This document shows, piece after piece, positions 1 through 7,520 of a stretch of DNA of 9,067 bases; positions within the stretch are counted from its first letter, which is position 1, and each line of letters opens with the position of its first letter. Under the pieces are notes generated by a model. That model had not been told where the DNA came from. It worked only from the letters and a program-made list of their open reading frames with translations, and did no database searches. The position numbers and the translations under genes were made by a program. This DNA is from Rhodanobacteraceae bacterium (GTDB lineage Bacteria > Pseudomonadota > Gammaproteobacteria > Xanthomonadales > Rhodanobacteraceae). Where the stretch lies: positions 1 through 9,067 of the forward strand of contig JAAXIA010000061.1 of the NCBI GenBank assembly GCA_012270595.1, read 5' to 3'.

Positions 1-220
1 CACCTTTATCAGCGGTGTGGCTTCGCTGCCGCGGGTGGTTATTATGACGATGCATGATGTATCGTTAACGCCACTCAGGGTGGCAGCCGAACATGCCAAT
101 CCGCGCCCCGGTGAAAAGCTGATACTGCAAGGTACTGTCAAAACCTACCATTATCTTGATGATAGTGCCGAAGGAACCGGCAGTGTAGCCGGGAAAGGCA
201 GGACTGGGAGGAGAGAATGA
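1..220 (+). CDS. pilO: Type IV pilus assembly protein PilO, C-terminal part (5' end outside window)
   Basis: Only about the last 72 codons are present; the frame is open from base 2 and ends at TGA 218-220. PilO is an inner-membrane protein with a periplasmic domain. It pairs with PilN and contacts PilP, and together these align the inner-membrane pilus motor with the PilQ secretin. The visible segment contains ISGVASLPRVVIMTMHDVSL, which matches the ferredoxin-like C-terminal fold of PilO (the 'sGiasLPRivtlhdfsl' region). A segment ending in LILQGTVKTYHYLDD follows, typical of the last beta strand and tail. The stop overlaps the pilP start as ATGA (217-220), which implies translational coupling. 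The identification rests on this motif and on pilP-pilQ downstream; no N-terminal membrane segment can be seen. Confidence 0.9.
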   Translation, partial: TFISGVASLPRVVIMTMHDVSLTPLRVAAEHANPRPGEKLILQGTVKTYHYLDDSAEGTGSVAGKGRTGRRE

Positions 221-762
221 CTTTTTCCGCTTCTGGAAGAGTTTTTCGCCTGGTAGGAGTCTGGTTGTTTCTCGCCACTTTTTTTGGGCTGGGCGGCTGT
301 ACGCATGATGTGTCTGACTTGCGTTCCTGGATTGCCTATCAACGCTCACTTAAAGGAAAACCACTCCCACCCTTGCCGATAATTAAAACTTTTGAGACTT
401 TCAAATATGAAGACCAGCGTCTACGCGACCCATTTAGCCCGGCACCGAGTGAGAAGGTACCATCTTCTGGCCAGCATCATGGTCATTCCCCCAACAGGAA
501 TCGGCCCAGGCAACCGCTGGAAATGTTTCCCCTGGATAGTTTGAAGATGGTGGGAACGATAGGCCGTGCATCGCATATGCAGGCATTGATCGAAGATCCT
601 GACGGTGTGATTCACCGTGTTGTGGCCAACGAATATATGGGACAGAACTATGGTCGGGTGATTGCAGTAGGCGCCGATCATGTCGACCTGATCGAACTTG
701 TTTCTGATGACAATGGTGGCTGGATAAAACATCCTGCCAGCATCGCGTTGACGCTCGAGTAA
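217..762 (+). CDS. pilP: Type IV pilus assembly lipoprotein PilP
   Basis: This is a 181-residue PilP, the lipoprotein that links the PilN/PilO inner-membrane complex to the secretin PilQ. A basic N-terminus is followed by a hydrophobic stretch at about residues 13-27 and a lipobox LGGC with Cys28 as the lipidation site. Residue +2 is Thr, so there is no Asp retention signal. Residues 29-80 hold the PilP N-terminal pattern: DVSDLRSWI, then PLPPLPIIKTFETFKYEDQRLRDPF. After a polar linker (about 81-100) comes the beta-sandwich domain with PRQPLEMFPLDSLKMVGTIG, a segment ending GVIHRVVANEYMGQNYGRV, and a GGWI motif near the end. These are strong family signatures. The length is normal for the family. 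The ATG overlaps the pilO stop, and a GGGAGGAGAG run just upstream (about 205-215) is a good ribosome binding site. The gap to pilQ is 9 bp, consistent with one operon. Confidence 0.96.
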   Translation: MTFSASGRVFRLVGVWLFLATFFGLGGCTHDVSDLRSWIAYQRSLKGKPLPPLPIIKTFETFKYEDQRLRDPFSPAPSEKVPSSGQHHGHSPNRNRPRQPLEMFPLDSLKMVGTIGRASHMQALIEDPDGVIHRVVANEYMGQNYGRVIAVGADHVDLIELVSDDNGGWIKHPASIALTLE

Positions 763-771
763 GAACCGCTT

Positions 772-2901
772 ATGACCGAGGCTGCTGCAATGACCAATCC
801 GGCCCAATTTGACCCTGATTCGACACTTCGTATGATTCGGGGTGTCGTGGTGGCGCTCCTGTTGATGGTTGGTGTTGCATGGGCCAGCCATGCCTCAGGG
901 GCGGCAGTGCTCAAGGACATTCAAACCGAAACCAGGCCGGGCGACCGTGTGGTTTTGCGGCTGGATTTTACTGGTGCAGTGGTACCGCAGCCGCGAGTTT
1001 TCGTAACCGAAGATCCGCCGCGCATCGCCATCGACCTCCCCGCCACGGTAAGCGCGACGGCGCGCCATATCCCGGTAAATAGTGGTGGTGTGTTAGGAGT
1101 GACGACTGTTTCGGCTGGTGGGCGTACCCGTGTTCTGGTTAAGCTCGTGCGCAGTTCAATCTACCAGATCGAGGCTCAGGGAAGCAGCCTGCTCCTTGTC
1201 ATCAACAATGGCCAACAGAGTGCGACGGTCCCGAGCAGTGCCAATATCGACCCTTCCAAAACCCTGCCATCGGCAACCCATGGGCCGGTACTGACCAAGA
1301 TTGACTTCAGACGTGATGCGCACGGCGCAGGTCAAGTGCTTGTGAGCTTATCTGGCCGTGGAGCGCAGATTACAGTGCGCCGAAAACAGAAGCGGGTCAT
1401 TGTTGGAATTCGCCATGTGCGGCTTTCTGCCAGCCAGGTTGGGCGTCTGGGTGTTCTCGATTTTGCTACACCGGTACGTTTCATTACCACGCGCGCTACG
1501 CCCGTTGGCGCACATATGGAGATTGCGTTCAAGGGGGCGGTGAAAATCTCGTCTTATCAAACCGGAAAACAGTATGTAATCACCTTGGCTGCGAAGAAAA
1601 AAAACGGTGTAGTGGATACCCTCAAGAGGAGGGGGCATCCGGTGTATTCCGGTAATCGGGTAACCTTCAATTTTCAGAATATTCCGGTACGCTCGGCATT
1701 ACAGTTAATTGCCGACGTATCTGGTCTTAACCTGGTCGCTGCCGATGCGGTACAAGGCAGCGTCACCTTGCGGCTGGTGAGTGTGCCTTGGGATCAGGCG
1801 CTGGATGTCATCCTGCGGGCCAAGAATCTGGACAAGCGTCGGGTTGGCAATGTCATCTGGATTGCACCACAGAAGCAGCTGGCCGAATATGAGCAACACG
1901 TTGCTGCCGCGCGCCTTGCCTCCGAGAATGGTGCCCCACTGATCATCAGCTATATCCCCGTCAGCTATGGCAAGGCCTCTGCCATAGCCAGGTTGTTGAC
2001 CATGGGGAGCATGAAAGACAGCGGTGACTCAGGTGGTGGCAAGAGTGCCAGCCATGGGTTCCTGTCTGCACGCGGAAGCGTGTCTTTCGATAAACGTACG
2101 AACACCTTGTTGCTGAACGAGACTGCCGCCAAAACACTTGAGGTCCGCAAGCTGGTCGCTAAGCTGGACCGACCGGTGCGCCAGGTGCTGATTGAATCAC
2201 GCATTGTGGTCGCAACGGATGATTTTGAGCGCGATCTTGGTGTGCAATGGGGCTGGCACCGCACCAAGGGCGATAGCCAGAGAAGCACTATCACTACAGG
2301 TGGATTCCAGGTGAATTTGCCGCTTCCCGTGGCTGGCACGAGCGGTGCCTTGGGCGTGAGTATCCTTGGAAAAAACTATAATCTGAAACTAGAGCTTGCT
2401 GCTGCGCAGACCGAGGGGCGCGGTGAACTGATCTCAAGTCCACGTGTGATCACTGCTAACCAGCAAGAAGCAACCATCAAGCAGGGTCAGCAGATTGGCT
2501 ATGTCACCCATGAAAGCAGCTCTGGTCAGGCTACTACCTCGGTGCAATTTAAGGAGGCCGTGCTGGAGCTTGATGTGACGCCGACTATTACAGCGGACAA
2601 TCGCATTTACTTGGGCATCAAGGTCAAGAAAGATGCCTTGCAGAAACTGGTCACTACGCCAAATGGTCAGGTGCCGCTCATTTCCACCCGCTCGGTGAAC
2701 ACCTCGGCGCTGGTGGACAACGGTCAAACCGTGGTGTTGGGTGGCATCTACGAAATCAACAAGAACGAAACCGTGATGAAGGTTCCGGGTTTGGGTGATA
2801 TTCCAGTTTTAGGCGCGCTCTTTCGCAAGATTATCCGGAAAAAAAACAAGGCTGAACTGCTGATTTTTGTGACCCCACGCATACTGGGCGATAACGCCTG
2901 A
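772..2901 (+). CDS. pilQ: Type IV pilus secretin PilQ
   Basis: This is a 709-residue outer-membrane secretin that forms the multimeric pore for the type IV pilus. The order of domains is: signal peptide (hydrophobic core about residues 24-38); two AMIN domains thought to bind peptidoglycan (about 46-145 and 172-272); an STN/N0 domain (about 297-366, VTFNFQNIPVRSALQLIADV); a secretin N1 domain (about 391-468, starting IISYIPVSYGKASAIARLL, with a Gly/Ser-rich loop at 411-428); and the C-terminal secretin domain (about 470-705). The secretin domain carries the signatures ISSPRVITANQQEATIKQG and VPGLGDIPVLGALFR (671-685) and ends in LLIFVTPRIL. The start is uncertain. ATG 772 has a poor ribosome site. 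ATG 790 has GAGG at 778-781 with good spacing. ATG 832 would give the most classical signal peptide but has no visible ribosome site. All key domains are intact. Confidence 0.96.
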   Translation: MTEAAAMTNPAQFDPDSTLRMIRGVVVALLLMVGVAWASHASGAAVLKDIQTETRPGDRVVLRLDFTGAVVPQPRVFVTEDPPRIAIDLPATVSATARHIPVNSGGVLGVTTVSAGGRTRVLVKLVRSSIYQIEAQGSSLLLVINNGQQSATVPSSANIDPSKTLPSATHGPVLTKIDFRRDAHGAGQVLVSLSGRGAQITVRRKQKRVIVGIRHVRLSASQVGRLGVLDFATPVRFITTRATPVGAHMEIAFKGAVKISSYQTGKQYVITLAAKKKNGVVDTLKRRGHPVYSGNRVTFNFQNIPVRSALQLIADVSGLNLVAADAVQGSVTLRLVSVPWDQALDVILRAKNLDKRRVGNVIWIAPQKQLAEYEQHVAAARLASENGAPLIISYIPVSYGKASAIARLLTMGSMKDSGDSGGGKSASHGFLSARGSVSFDKRTNTLLLNETAAKTLEVRKLVAKLDRPVRQVLIESRIVVATDDFERDLGVQWGWHRTKGDSQRSTITTGGFQVNLPLPVAGTSGALGVSILGKNYNLKLELAAAQTEGRGELISSPRVITANQQEATIKQGQQIGYVTHESSSGQATTSVQFKEAVLELDVTPTITADNRIYLGIKVKKDALQKLVTTPNGQVPLISTRSVNTSALVDNGQTVVLGGIYEINKNETVMKVPGLGDIPVLGALFRKIIRKKNKAELLIFVTPRILGDNA

Positions 2902-2923
2902 GGAAGCTTAAAATACCGACCAT

Positions 2924-2948
2924 CACCACGCCTTTGATTGGAGTGGTG
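2924..2948. terminator. Small dyad between convergent pilQ and tilS, possible weak terminator
   Basis: CACCAC (2924-2929) pairs with GTGGTG (2943-2948). An inner CC/GG pair (2931-2932 with 2940-2941) lies beyond one mismatch and closes a 7-nt loop. The dyad sits in the 61-bp gap between two converging genes, where a bidirectional terminator would be expected. There is no T-run on the plus strand after it. On the minus strand a TATTTTAA stretch follows about 10 nt later. The position is suggestive but the structure is weak. Confidence 0.3.
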
Positions 2949-2962
2949 GCGATTGGCTGCCT

Positions 2963-4312
2963 TTAGTTGCCGGGTTGCCACTTCGGATGACATGTTGCCT
3001 CCCGAAACAATGCTTCGCCGCGTTCATTTATCCATAGGTCAGCTACGGCCACCAGTTCTTCACCGGCATAGATAAGAGGGCAGGCATGACGTTGCCAGGG
3101 TGGCAGGGAGGCTTGCTGGAATAATTTGCGCAAGCGGCGTGTATGTGCATCACCGATCGGTTTGATGCGCTCACCGCCACGGCGTAAACGCACGCTAAGA
3201 GGAGCTTCCAGGCGTACGCCTGACCTATTCAAACTTAAATATCCGCCATCAGGGAGCTGAAGTGTTTCTCCCTGCCAGGAACATTGCCAATTACGTGCAA
3301 TCGGCGGTAAGGGTGAGTGTGCCCATAGCCGATTTTTCCAGATATGTATTTCGGTCCCGTGCCATCGGATGCAGGGCAGGCGATCAGATCGTGCTTGGCA
3401 CTGTTTTTGAATCTGTTGTCGTTGGGCGCTGGTAGGGGCAGGCAAGTGGTGACTGTACAGCCAGTGATCGAGCAGGGGTTCACGCAGTGCCGACACCAGC
3501 GCGAGCCAGCCTGACAAGGAAAGACTGCCATCCTCGGCATTGTATAGCGACTCAAAGGCAGGTAGCCACTGCATACGGAGCGCATCCGCGGCATTGCGGC
3601 AGTGCATTGCACTATGCAAAATGGAGTCGGTAGCTTGTGGCCAGTGGCTGTTCAATCGTGGCAGGATCTGTTGGCGTAGGTAGTTGCGTGATAGCCTGGT
3701 GTCGGCATTGGAAGGATCAATGATGTAGTCCAGCTGCAGGGCAAGAAGATAACGACGCAATGATGCGCCTGAAATTGCGAGCAAAGGACGCCAAAGCTGG
3801 CCTTTGCCGAGCGCACGCTGTGCCCGCATACCACCAAGACTTTCTGGCCCGCCACCGCGCAGAAGCTTAAGCAGTACCGTTTCAATCTGGTCATCGCGAT
3901 GATGGGCCAGAAGTAACCATTCGTCTTTGGCGAGCGCTTGTTCAAAGGCTTGATAGCGCGCGCGTCGTGCCGCAGCTTCCAGGCCTTCACTGCTCTGCTG
4001 ATTAACTTGAGCCCGAGATACCGTGCAGTGCATATTTAAACCGGCGCACACATGCTGGCAGTGTATAGCCCAGTTTGCACTATCGGCATGCAGGCCGTGG
4101 TTTATATGCAAGGCGCGCAAGCCACAGTGGCGTGCACCAGGTAGCTGGGCCAGAGCATGCAACAATGCTGTGGAATCAGGACCGCCACTGAAGGCTACAC
4201 ACAGAGACACCCTCGGCATGCTTTGCAGGCAGTTATCCAGATACGCAGGCAAGCAGTCGCCAGCTTCTGGCGGCTTATCACCATGGTAGGTGGAATTGAA
4301 GGTCATGGTCAC
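2963..4312 (-). CDS. tilS: tRNA(Ile)-lysidine synthase TilS
   Basis: This 449-residue cytoplasmic enzyme converts C34 of the CAU-anticodon tRNA-Ile to lysidine using ATP and lysine, so that the tRNA reads AUA. The N-terminal PP-loop ATPase domain has the signature SGGPDS (residues 42-47, in VAFSGGPDSTALLHAL) and HHRDDQIET (137-145), followed by LRGGGPESLGGM. The DPSN...RNYLRQQILPRL segment (199-220) is also typical. A middle helical domain follows. The C-terminal TilS domain (about 372-430) has LRRGGERIKP, then RRLRKLFQQASLPPWQR and GEELVAVADLWIN. Length and motifs fit the family (E. coli TilS is similar in size). The annotated start is GTG 4312-4310. ATG 4306-4304 is two codons downstream, and neither has a good ribosome site at normal spacing. 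The gene lies 141 bp downstream of accA on the same strand, a pairing common in Pseudomonadota, and converges with pilQ. Confidence 0.97.
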   Translation of the reverse strand: MTMTFNSTYHGDKPPEAGDCLPAYLDNCLQSMPRVSLCVAFSGGPDSTALLHALAQLPGARHCGLRALHINHGLHADSANWAIHCQHVCAGLNMHCTVSRAQVNQQSSEGLEAAARRARYQAFEQALAKDEWLLLAHHRDDQIETVLLKLLRGGGPESLGGMRAQRALGKGQLWRPLLAISGASLRRYLLALQLDYIIDPSNADTRLSRNYLRQQILPRLNSHWPQATDSILHSAMHCRNAADALRMQWLPAFESLYNAEDGSLSLSGWLALVSALREPLLDHWLYSHHLPAPTSAQRQQIQKQCQARSDRLPCIRWHGTEIHIWKNRLWAHSPLPPIARNWQCSWQGETLQLPDGGYLSLNRSGVRLEAPLSVRLRRGGERIKPIGDAHTRRLRKLFQQASLPPWQRHACPLIYAGEELVAVADLWINERGEALFREATCHPKWQPGN

Positions 4313-4325
4313 GATCTGTTAATAA

Positions 4326-4346
4326 TATCGCGCCGATACACTCCTT
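4326..4346 (-). promoter_or_regulatory. Displaced Shine-Dalgarno and small hairpin upstream of tilS
   Basis: On the minus strand a perfect AAGGAG (4346-4341) lies 28 nt before the tilS GTG, too far for a normal ribosome site. Between them TATCG and CGATA (4338-4334 and 4330-4326) form a 5-bp stem with a 3-nt loop. If folded, this would cut the effective spacing to about 15 nt. The sequence is directly visible; its function is inference. Confidence 0.3.
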
Positions 4347-4409
4347 AACGGCTCAAGGGGTGAGGGATAACCTGGTAAGGCGCGCTCCTGTGTGTGGAGT
4401 GTTGGGTTT

Positions 4410-4421
4410 CCCGGCGCCGGG
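4410..4421. repeat. Perfect 12-bp GC palindrome in the accA-tilS gap
   Basis: CCCGGCGCCGGG is a perfect palindrome within the 141-bp gap (4313-4453). As RNA it can form only a 4-bp stem with a GCGC loop, with no U-tract, so it is a poor terminator. It could be a protein-binding site or chance in GC-rich sequence. A second short dyad is nearby, CTCC/GGAG at 4385-4388 and 4396-4399. No promoter is obvious in the gap, so tilS may be read from the accA transcript. Confidence 0.35.
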
Positions 4422-4453
4422 TGGAGATGAGAAGACTCACATGACATGGATAT

Positions 4454-5410
4454 TTAAGCGTGGATAACGCCGCAAGTGCGTAGGCGCTGATAGCGCGCCT
4501 CCAGTAGTTTTGAGATGGGCATTGCCTGTAGTGTATCGAGCTGGTTTAGCAATACAGCCTTGAGGCGTATAGCGATAGCGTGAGGGTTGTGGTGAGCGCC
4601 GCCTAGTGGTTCACGAATAACCTTGTCCACCAACCCAAGTTCGTGCAGGCGTGGGGCTGTGATGCCCAGTGCTTCTGCGGCATCGCGGGCTTTTCCGGCA
4701 TTTTTCCACAGAATCGAGGCACAACCTTCTGGTGAGATTACCGAATAGATGGCGTACTGCAACATGTTCAACCGGTCACCTATACCTATGGCAAGTGCAC
4801 CGCCAGACCCTCCTTCACCAATGACGGTGCAAATTACCGGTATTTTTAGTTCTGCCATCGCGCGCAGATTGTCAGCAATGGCCGCACTTTGACCGCGTTC
4901 CTCGGCACCGATGCCAGGATAGGCGCCAGGGGTATCAATGAATGTCAAGAGTGGCAGCCTGAAGCGTTGAGCCAGCTGCATCAGGCGCAGCGCTTTGCGG
5001 TAGCCTTCCGGGCGTGGCATGCCGAAATTACGGTAAACCTTATCCTTGGTGTTACGTCCTTTCTGATGACCGATAACCACCATGGGTCGACCGCCGATAC
5101 GCACAAGTCCACCCACAATAGCTGGATCGTCGGCGTACATGCGGTCACCGGCCAGCTCGTGAAATTCATCACAGATTGTCCCAAGATAGTCCAAGGTATA
5201 GGGTCGTGCTGGGTGGCGTGAAAGCTGGGTAATTTGCCAGGCATTGAGATGGCGGAAGATTTCGGCTGTCTTGCGTTTCATCTTCCGGCGTAAAAGACGC
5301 ACTTCTTCATCGATATCGAGTACTCGTCCGCTGCCAACACGACGCAGTTCTTCGATTTTTGTCTCCAGCTCGGCAATGGGTTGTTCGAAATCGAGAAAGT
5401 TGGGTTTCAT
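4454..5410 (-). CDS. accA: Acetyl-CoA carboxylase carboxyltransferase subunit alpha
   Basis: This 318-residue AccA is the alpha subunit of the cytoplasmic carboxyltransferase (alpha2-beta2 with AccD). The complex transfers a carboxyl group from carboxybiotin on AccB to acetyl-CoA, giving malonyl-CoA for fatty acid synthesis. The start ATG (5410-5408) gives the canonical N-terminus [20 protein letters not shown], so the start is secure even though the ribosome site is weak. A coiled N-terminal helix pair (about 1-55) precedes [11 protein letters not shown] and [18 protein letters not shown]. The catalytic crotonase-fold core then has [39 protein letters not shown] (157-175), [18 protein letters not shown] (196-213) and [13 protein letters not shown] (223-235). 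It ends with [10 protein letters not shown] and a helical tail. The length is normal for the family. It is the first gene of a minus-strand accA-tilS unit, divergent from lepA, with a candidate promoter just upstream. Confidence 0.98.
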   Translation of the reverse strand: MKPNFLDFEQPIAELETKIEELRRVGSGRVLDIDEEVRLLRRKMKRKTAEIFRHLNAWQITQLSRHPARPYTLDYLGTICDEFHELAGDRMYADDPAIVGGLVRIGGRPMVVIGHQKGRNTKDKVYRNFGMPRPEGYRKALRLMQLAQRFRLPLLTFIDTPGAYPGIGAEERGQSAAIADNLRAMAELKIPVICTVIGEGGSGGALAIGIGDRLNMLQYAIYSVISPEGCASILWKNAGKARDAAEALGITAPRLHELGLVDKVIREPLGGAHHNPHAIAIRLKAVLLNQLDTLQAMPISKLLEARYQRLRTCGVIHA

Positions 5411-5438
5411 TCATACACATGGTGATCAATGGCTGGTC

Positions 5439-5467
5439 ATTATAGCCGGATACCCAAAAGGCAGAAA
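5439..5467 (-). promoter_or_regulatory. Candidate accA promoter
   Basis: The minus strand reads a perfect -10 hexamer TATAAT at 5444-5439, with its downstream edge 28 nt before the accA ATG, giving a predicted leader of roughly 20 nt. The -35 position at 17-bp spacing is TTTCTG (5467-5462), a poor match to TTGACA, so an activator or another -35 may be used. The location directly upstream of the first gene of the unit supports it. Confidence 0.45.
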
Positions 5468-5481
5468 TGATCTTCATCATT
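5466..5481. repeat. 16-bp dyad overlapping the accA -35 region
   Basis: AATGAT (5466-5471) and ATCATT (5476-5481) form a perfect 6-bp inverted repeat around CTTC. It touches the predicted -35 of the accA promoter, which is where a repressor or activator site would sit. I do not recognise it as the site of a known regulator. Confidence 0.35.
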
Positions 5482-5599
5482 CAGATATGCGGTTTATTTA
5501 GTTACAAATGCGCATAAGCTGACGTAACAACCTGGGAATATGCACTTTATGGTTTTTTCGAGACGTCCATAGACGTGCGCATCTTGTGCTGGCAAACCA

Positions 5600-5627
5600 T
5601 TGACATAGCAAAAAAACAAGTCACACT
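5600..5627 (+). promoter_or_regulatory. Candidate lepA promoter
   Basis: A perfect -35 hexamer TTGACA is at 5600-5605. The best -10 at 16-bp spacing is CACACT (5622-5627), only three of six matches to TATAAT. Transcription from here would give a leader of about 70 nt before the lepA ATG. The strong -35 and the location are the support; the weak -10 keeps confidence low. Confidence 0.3.
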
Positions 5628-5631
5628 TCCG

Positions 5632-5653
5632 CCAGGTAGACAGATGCACCTGG
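5632..5653. repeat. 6-bp inverted repeat in the lepA leader
   Basis: CCAGGT (5632-5637) and ACCTGG (5648-5653) are perfect reverse complements separated by 10 nt. The dyad lies just downstream of the candidate lepA -10, so it could be an operator near the transcription start or a leader hairpin. The function is unknown. Confidence 0.35.
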
Positions 5654-5673
5654 TATCCGGAACTTCTTCGAAC

Positions 5674-5687
5674 TGTGCGCGAGCACA
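5674..5687 (+). repeat. Short hairpin with GCGA tetraloop before lepA
   Basis: TGTGC (5674-5678) pairs with GCACA (5683-5687) around GCGA, a GNRA-type stable tetraloop. It ends 17 nt before the chosen lepA ATG at 5705 and covers the alternative GTG at 5675, so it could influence translation initiation. The stem is only 5 bp and could be chance. Confidence 0.3.
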
Positions 5688-5704
5688 AGCGGCTGGCCTG
5701 TTTC

Positions 5705-7495
5705 ATGGAACTGATTCGTAACTTCTCCATCATCGCTCACATTGACCATGGCAAATCGACGCTGGCTGATCGCATTATCCAGCTCTGTGGCGGCCTGACT
5801 GAGCGCGAAATGGCGCAGCAGGTGCTGGACAATAACCCTATTGAGCGTGAACGTGGCATTACCATCAAAGCCCAATCGGTTTCGCTGCCTTACAAGGCAC
5901 GCGATGGCAAGACCTATCATCTCAATTTCATTGATACCCCGGGGCATGTCGATTTTTCCTACGAGGTGAGCCGCTCACTGGCCGCCTGCGAGGGCGCGCT
6001 GCTGGTGGTCGATGCAGCGCAAGGTGTGGAAGCACAATCGGTTGCCAACTGTTATACCGCCGTTGAGATGGGGTTGGAAGTGGTGCCGATACTTAACAAG
6101 ATTGATCTGCCTACTGCCGATACTGATAAAGTCAAAGATGAAATCGAGGCGATCATTGGAATTGATGCGGCCGATGCGGTGGCCGTGAGTGCGAAGACCG
6201 GTGTCAATATGACAGAGGTGCTGGAGGCCATCGTGGCGCGCATCCCGCCGCCCAGGCCAGGAGCGACCGATAAGCTGCAGGCTCTCATTATCGATTCCTG
6301 GTTTGATAACTATCTTGGTGTCATTTCGCTGGTGCGTGTGATGCAGGGAGAGATTAAATCAGGGAACAAGCTTCTGGTCATGTCCACAGGACGTAGTCAC
6401 GAAGTGAGCGAGGTCGGCGTATTTACGCCCAAACGCAAGAAGCTGAACAAGCTTTGTGCCGGCGAGGTGGGTTGGATCAATGCCTCCATAAAAGATGTGC
6501 ACGGTGCCCCGGTGGGGGATACCCTAACCCACACAGAGGCTCCGGCTGCGCAGGCGTTACCCGGCTTCCAGACCATGCAGCCGCGCGTGTTTGCCGGATT
6601 GTTTCCGCTCTCTGCGGAGGATTATCCGGCTGTGCGTGAAGCCTTGGACAAGCTGCGTCTGAACGATGCCGCTTTGTTTTTTGAACCCGAGTCCTCTGAA
6701 GCCATGGGGTTTGGCTTCCGTTGTGGTTTTCTCGGTATGCTGCACATGGAGATTGTGCAGGAGCGCCTGGAACGCGAATACAATCTCGACCTGATTACCA
6801 CAGCACCCACTGTGGTTTACCAGTTATTGTACCCCGATGGTAGCACGGTGTTGCTGGATAATCCGGCCAGGTTGCCAGCATCAGCCAAAATAACCGAGAC
6901 CCGTGAACCGATTATAGCTGCCAGCATTCTTGCACCGCCTGATTACGTAGGAAATATCATTAGGCTATGTGAGGAAAAGCGTGGTGTGCAGCATTCCATT
7001 CAGTATCTGGCCAGCCAGGTGCAGATTACCTATGAATTGCCCTTGGCCGAGGTGGTGCTTGATTTCTTTGATCGCCTAAAATCGGTAACGCGCGGTTACG
7101 CTTCCATGGATTACCATTTTGAGCGTTTTGAAGCAGGACCGTTTGTGCGGGTGGATATACGCATCAACGGTGAGCGCGTGGATGCGCTTAGTTCAATTGT
7201 GCACCGCAGCCAAGCTGATCGCCGTGGTCGCGATCTGGTGGAACGGATGAAAGATCTGATCCCGCGGCAGCAATTTGATGTCGCCATTCAGGCTGCTATT
7301 GGTGCCCAGATCATTGCGCGCTCCACCGTCAAAGCGTTGCGTAAGAATGTACTGGCCAAGTGTTATGGTGGTGATGTAAGCCGCAAGAAAAAGTTATTGG
7401 AGAAACAGAAGGAAGGCAAGAAGCGTATGAAGCAGGTAGGTCGGGTGGATATTCCGCAGGAAGCCTTTCTGGCTGTACTGAGAGTGGACAAATAA
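5705..7495 (+). CDS. lepA: Elongation factor 4 (LepA), ribosome-associated GTPase
   Basis: This 596-residue translational GTPase acts on the ribosome and is implicated in back-translocation and in initiation or ribosome biogenesis. The GTPase motifs are complete: G1 AHIDHGKST (11-19), G2 within RERGITIKA (about 48-56), G3 DTPGH (77-81), G4 NKID (131-134) and G5 SAKTG (162-166). The beta-barrel domain II follows (from about [20 protein letters not shown]), then the EF-G-like domain with [14 protein letters not shown]. The LepA-specific C-terminal domain ends with [20 protein letters not shown] and [16 protein letters not shown] chose ATG 5705 because [19 protein letters not shown] aligns with the family start. 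The frame is open to GTG 5675, but the ten extra residues resemble nothing in the family, and neither start has a strong ribosome site. lepB begins 25 bp downstream, so the two are very likely co-transcribed. Confidence 0.98.
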   Translation: MELIRNFSIIAHIDHGKSTLADRIIQLCGGLTEREMAQQVLDNNPIERERGITIKAQSVSLPYKARDGKTYHLNFIDTPGHVDFSYEVSRSLAACEGALLVVDAAQGVEAQSVANCYTAVEMGLEVVPILNKIDLPTADTDKVKDEIEAIIGIDAADAVAVSAKTGVNMTEVLEAIVARIPPPRPGATDKLQALIIDSWFDNYLGVISLVRVMQGEIKSGNKLLVMSTGRSHEVSEVGVFTPKRKKLNKLCAGEVGWINASIKDVHGAPVGDTLTHTEAPAAQALPGFQTMQPRVFAGLFPLSAEDYPAVREALDKLRLNDAALFFEPESSEAMGFGFRCGFLGMLHMEIVQERLEREYNLDLITTAPTVVYQLLYPDGSTVLLDNPARLPASAKITETREPIIAASILAPPDYVGNIIRLCEEKRGVQHSIQYLASQVQITYELPLAEVVLDFFDRLKSVTRGYASMDYHFERFEAGPFVRVDIRINGERVDALSSIVHRSQADRRGRDLVERMKDLIPRQQFDVAIQAAIGAQIIARSTVKALRKNVLAKCYGGDVSRKKKLLEKQKEGKKRMKQVGRVDIPQEAFLAVLRVDK

Positions 7496-7508
7496 ACACG
7501 TAAGTTTG

Positions 7509-7514
7509 AAGGAG
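7509..7514 (+). promoter_or_regulatory. Shine-Dalgarno of lepB
   Basis: AAGGAG sits 6 nt before ATG 7521. This fixes the lepB start there and argues against the in-frame TTG at 7506, which lies upstream of this site. Confidence 0.8.
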
Positions 7515-7520
7515 CATGGC

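Larger units (their letters stand above)
5411..5704. other. Divergent intergenic region between accA and lepA
   Basis: This roughly 294-bp stretch looks AT-richer than the flanking genes and holds no convincing gene. The small open frames that cross it run antisense to accA or lepA, or show no family features. It contains a candidate minus-strand promoter for accA, a candidate plus-strand promoter for lepA and several short dyads, listed separately. An 8-bp inverted repeat, CTTGTGCT at 5583-5590 and AGCACAAG at 5682-5689, also spans part of it. Confidence 0.6.

Noticed and set aside
4023..4348. Open frames on the plus strand across the tilS N-terminal region
   Set aside because: They lie wholly or mostly antisense to the well-supported tilS gene and show no family motifs.
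5561..5576. AGACGT repeated at 5561-5566 and 5571-5576, considered as a repeat or CRISPR-like unit
   Set aside because: There are only two 6-nt copies 10 bp apart, with no further repeats. No CRISPR array is present.
5675..5704. Ten-codon N-terminal extension of lepA from GTG 5675
   Set aside because: The family N-terminus begins at the ATG 5705 position, and the extension lies in a hairpin-forming leader with no ribosome site.
5621..5947. Minus-strand open frame of 108 codons over the lepA 5' region
   Set aside because: It overlaps the strongly conserved lepA GTPase domain in antisense and has no recognisable features.
7506..7520. Five-codon extension of lepB from TTG 7506
   Set aside because: The AAGGAG at 7509-7514 is correctly spaced for ATG 7521 and lies inside the extension.
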